A stretch of 64,000 nt of DNA, taken from assembly GCF_009689005.1 (NCBI RefSeq), contig NZ_AP021879.1:3658001-3722000 (forward strand). Reading direction: 5' to 3'. This document shows positions 61,024 to 64,000 of the stretch, one piece after another. Numbering within the stretch: the stretch's first letter is position 1; every line of letters starts with the position of its first letter. Made by a program: the position numbers and the translations under genes. This DNA comes from Desulfosarcina ovata subsp. ovata. GTDB taxonomy: Bacteria; Desulfobacterota; Desulfobacteria; Desulfobacterales; Desulfosarcinaceae. Below the pieces are notes generated by a model, which was not told the origin of the DNA, made no database searches, and saw nothing but the letters and a program-made list of their open reading frames with translations.

Positions 61024-64000
61024 CTTAAGGCTGAAAACCACCTGGCCGCTGCCGGACAGATTCGCCGGGTCGCCATCGGCAACCACTTGGGGTTCGACGA
61101 TAAACACCCGTTCCCGTTCCACTTGCCCTTTCTCTAGAAGATAGTCTTTGGTATTGAATGCGCGCGCATTGGCCAGTTCACGATAATCATCGGGCGTCAC
61201 CACGGTGTGGGTGCGCAGCAGCTTCTCCATCTCTTCGAGGGTGACCTCGATTGGCTTGCCACTGCTGTCCAGGGGAGCGGCAATACCGGATTCGGCAAAG
61301 GCGGTCTCGATGAGCACGGCACGCTCCGCATCGCCCAGGACGATCTCTTCCAGGGGAACGGCACTCTCACCCGACTTCATCATCTGCTGGAGCTTTATTG
61401 CCTTGAGCCGGTTGTCCAGAAGGATCTTCCGCAGTGCATCACTGTCCCATTTCGTGCCGGCGGTTCCCTGAATGTCCAGCTTCAGTCCAGGCCGTTCGTA
61501 AAGGATTTTGGTCAGTTTATCGATCTTTTCGGCATTCTCCGCTGAAATATCGCTGATCCCGGCGGTAAAATCCAGGTAGCTCAACTCCTCTCCGCCACCC
61601 ACCAGCGAACCCAGGGCGGCAAACGGCGAGGTGACGATTTTGACAATCAAATTTTTCAGAACGGTCAGGATCACCTTGCCGATCTTGAACTGGGGGTCAT
61701 CCAGGTCGCCGCTCACCGGCAGGTCCAGGGCAATGTTGCCCGCGCGGTCCTTGAGCAGGGCGATGGCCAGCTTGATGGGCAGGTTTACCGCCTCGGGACT
61801 CTCTACCGTATTCCCCAGGGTGAGTTGATCGATATAGATGCTGTTCTTGCCCTCCAGGCGCCGGTCTTCCATCAGGTAGTCCACATTGAAGGTCAGCTTG
61901 CCTTTATCGAGGATATATCCGATGTACTTTCCCGAATAGGGCGAGAAAGGGCTCAGTTCGATATCGGAGATATTGAGTTTCAGGTCCACATAGGGATTGT
62001 CGATCAGCGGATTGATCTGTCCGCTGATCTTCACCGGCGCCTGTTTGCCCCACATGCCCTCCAGAAGCACATCGGCCCGTTTCTCGGCGATGGATTCGAG
62101 GCCCGAAATCCGTCCCCCGAGATCGTTGAAACGGGCACTGTAATGGGGTTTGATGAAGTTGTCGGAAAAATCCACCTCCCCACCGCGCAGACTCACTTGG
62201 GCAATTTTAATCATCGGTGCCGTTGAATGGGCTGCAGGGGCATGGGGCGCCGGTGCCGTTTCAGTGGCCGCATTGGCGGGGCCATCTTCCCCTTTGGTCG
62301 AGGCAAACATGGAAACCAGGTTGACACTGCCCTCGGGGTCGACAATCACACGAGCAAAAAAATCAGACAGGGAAATCTGGTCGATGGAAAGGCGGGTCGG
62401 GTTTGTCGCCACTTCCATCTTCGCCAGTTGCAGGGCATCCCACTTGAGAAAATCGTCGGCGTTTTTGCGGTCGATGGAGGCAAACCGGGTCAGTCCGGCC
62501 TTTCCCCGATAGGCGATCGCCGGTTCGGCGCCCTGCTTCTGGCTGAACTTCAGGCGCCCCTGGGTGTTGAAAAAACCCTGGGTGACGATCAGCCCGGCCT
62601 GCTCGGAAAGGTAGGGCTGGAACGGACGAATATCCATCTGCTTCATCGTTACCGCAAGGTCGAGACCAGGCGGCGTCAGCGCAACAGTGCCGCCGACGGT
62701 TATCTGCCCCCCCTGTTGCCACCGCAAGGCAAGGTCGGCCTTGCCGGTTTTCCCGGCTGCCGTGGAAAGCGCTTCCGCAGTGAAGTTGATATTGTCCAGC
62801 CTGAATTTCGCCGGCTTGGCCGGAACCCGATCTTCCACGTCAACGCTAAAATCGGAAAGGCTGAGGGTATTCAGGGTCAGCACCAGCTGTGAAACGTCAC
62901 CCGTTGATGCCGATGATTCTTCCGGTTGCGGTGACGCGTTCACGGCGGGTTCGGCTGACTCCGCGGGAACAAAGGCACTGGCCAGATTCAGGACGCCATC
63001 TTTCTCCCGCCGGCAGGCAAGCTGCCCACCGGCAATATCGAGACTGCCGATGGTGATTTCGCGTTGGTTCAGATCGGCGGTGGTATCGCTCACGCGCAGC
63101 TTGGCCAGGCTGACCAGGGACGCATCATCGTCTTCCGCCACCATTTTGAGGGCATCGATATTGACATACCCCCCGGCCAGCGAAACCAGTGGTCCGTCCT
63201 CTGTCTGTCGGAAGCGATAGCCGGTGCCCAGGGAAAGGCGCCCATCCACGGTCTTGAAATCAAACCGGTCCTGGTAATAGGGCCCATAGCGGGACAGGTC
63301 CAAATCGGCCAGGGCGATTTCGCCCGTGGCCTGGAGCGGCGCCAGAGCGGCAGTGCCCTTCAGGGTAATGGCTTCCCCGACCTCGGTTTTCAGGGCCAGC
63401 TGATAAGCGGCCGTGCGGTCACTGTTCAGGCCGAAGTTATCTACCGTCACCCCCAGGTCGTTGACTGTGGTGGTGAAAACGGTGCGGTTGGCGCGGTCGG
63501 TGAAATGAACAACACCCTTTTCCAGATTCAGCCGGTCGATGGTGATGCGTGGCGCAGTGGCTGCCGGATCGCCGGCAGCAGCCCCGTCCGCCGCCGGGTC
63601 ATCCGCCCGGGTGGCGGGCAGCGGCAGTTTTAATGCCCCCGAGGGCAGACGTTCCAGGAAAAGCTCGGGGGCGGTCAGATCCACCTGGGCCAGCCGCACC
63701 TGGCCGGTGAGCAGTGCCGAAGGCAGCAGGTCAAGTTTCAGTTCGCCCTGGTTGAAAAGGGGGGTGCCGTCGCCATGGGCCAGTTGAAGATTGCTCAGCG
63801 AAATCACCCCGGCAACGGTCAGATCCGGATGGCCGACTGCATCCATCTGAAAGTCGACGTCGTTTTCCAGGTCCACGATCAGGGCATGCAGGGCCAACCC
63901 CTCGGGGATAGGCATATAGGGCAGGTAGTGGGGCAGATCGACCGATTCGAGACCGATCGTTGCGCTCGCATCCCGCGCGGGGCTGAACGGCCGGCTTTTG
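61021..64000 (-). CDS. AsmA-like DUF748 envelope protein, 5' end outside window
   Basis: About 993 codons are visible; the frame is open to the right edge, so the N-terminus is outside. The protein consists of long beta-rich repeats with Asp/Asn-rich turns, typical of AsmA/TamB-like DUF748 proteins (LAQVDLTAPELFLERLP, VVHFTDRANRTVFTTTVNDL, EVDFSDNFIKPHYSARFNDLGG repeated in variant forms). The C-terminal region (~850-993) is alpha/beta and is a known extension of the family (LNISDIELSPFSPYSGKYIG precedes it). Such proteins span the periplasm and are linked to lipid transport and outer-membrane integrity. The stop codon lies within a palindromic element, so the natural 3' end may be changed. 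Confidence 0.85.
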   Translation of the reverse strand, partial: KSRPFSPARDASATIGLESVDLPHYLPYMPIPEGLALHALIVDLENDVDFQMDAVGHPDLTVAGVISLSNLQLAHGDGTPLFNQGELKLDLLPSALLTGQVRLAQVDLTAPELFLERLPSGALKLPLPATRADDPAADGAAAGDPAATAPRITIDRLNLEKGVVHFTDRANRTVFTTTVNDLGVTVDNFGLNSDRTAAYQLALKTEVGEAITLKGTAALAPLQATGEIALADLDLSRYGPYYQDRFDFKTVDGRLSLGTGYRFRQTEDGPLVSLAGGYVNIDALKMVAEDDDASLVSLAKLRVSDTTADLNQREITIGSLDIAGGQLACRREKDGVLNLASAFVPAESAEPAVNASPQPEESSASTGDVSQLVLTLNTLSLSDFSVDVEDRVPAKPAKFRLDNINFTAEALSTAAGKTGKADLALRWQQGGQITVGGTVALTPPGLDLAVTMKQMDIRPFQPYLSEQAGLIVTQGFFNTQGRLKFSQKQGAEPAIAYRGKAGLTRFASIDRKNADDFLKWDALQLAKMEVATNPTRLSIDQISLSDFFARVIVDPEGSVNLVSMFASTKGEDGPANAATETAPAPHAPAAHSTAPMIKIAQVSLRGGEVDFSDNFIKPHYSARFNDLGGRISGLESIAEKRADVLLEGMWGKQAPVKISGQINPLIDNPYVDLKLNISDIELSPFSPYSGKYIGYILDKGKLTFNVDYLMEDRRLEGKNSIYIDQLTLGNTVESPEAVNLPIKLAIALLKDRAGNIALDLPVSGDLDDPQFKIGKVILTVLKNLIVKIVTSPFAALGSLVGGGEELSYLDFTAGISDISAENAEKIDKLTKILYERPGLKLDIQGTAGTKWDSDALRKILLDNRLKAIKLQQMMKSGESAVPLEEIVLGDAERAVLIETAFAESGIAAPLDSSGKPIEVTLEEMEKLLRTHTVVTPDDYRELANARAFNTKDYLLEKGQVERERVFIVEPQVVADGDPANLSGSGQVVFSLK

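Noticed and set aside
60795..61082. Minus-strand 95-codon frame across the 145-bp palindrome
   Set aside because: It runs through a palindromic repeat and into the AsmA-like gene in another frame, with no ribosome site or domain.

Overview
The window looks like chromosome of a GC-rich, sulfate-reducing Desulfobacterota bacterium, closest in style to the Desulfosarcina/Desulfobacteraceae group. The main evidence is a four-gene Tmc transmembrane electron-transfer operon built on an acidic tetraheme cytochrome c3. Supporting evidence is a NifU/NifS pair, a P-protein split into two genes in the glycine-cleavage operon, and many PAS-type two-component proteins. No rRNA, tRNA or CRISPR array was recognised. 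Everything here was read by eye; no database search was run.

Layout. 1-4.6 kb: the 3' part of an NB-ARC (STAND) ATPase, a TonB-dependent receptor, and a sigma54-type response regulator whose stop overlaps the receptor start. 4.6-8.3 kb: a PAS protein, then a rearranged stretch in which the ends of the PAS gene and of nifS are duplicated around an AT-richer lipoprotein gene. 8.3-14.4 kb: nifSU, a MEMO-family protein, the nicotinamide salvage pair pncA-pncB, and a GntR regulator. 14.4-18.5 kb: tmcDCBA plus a CheY-like regulator. 19-22 kb: glycerate 2-kinase and pyruvate kinase. 22-29 kb: an ion-homeostasis stretch (KefB-type antiporter, FHA protein, cation-chloride cotransporter-like protein, small membrane protein, MscS).

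29-40 kb holds the most striking feature. A PAS-rich sensor kinase gene is cut by a 4546-bp insertion flanked by a perfect 8-bp target duplication. Inside this outer element sits a second 2826-bp element flanked by a perfect 10-bp duplication. The inner element encodes a winged-helix protein and a DDE transposase that appear to be joined by -1 slippage on a run of nine A. Removing both elements restores a 1074-codon kinase frame next to a hybrid kinase gene. Directly downstream are two chimeric gene remnants.

41-50 kb: a polysaccharide-deacetylase-like protein, a FemAB-like acyltransferase, a PP2C-like phosphatase, cardiolipin synthase, an FtsH lacking about 100 residues of its protease domain, a DUF4124 protein, and motAB. 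50-57 kb: an Lrp-type regulator followed by gcvT-gcvH-gcvPA-gcvPB-lipB-lipA, which makes the glycine cleavage proteins and the lipoyl cofactor that GcvH needs. 57-64 kb: an internally deleted MFS transporter, an MmgE/PrpD protein, a CnrYXH-like anti-sigma/metal-sensor/ECF-sigma operon, a 145-bp palindromic element, and the C-terminal part of a large AsmA/DUF748 protein that runs off the right edge.

A recurring theme is DNA remodelling: nested insertions, chimeric joins, two in-frame internal deletions and several large palindromes.
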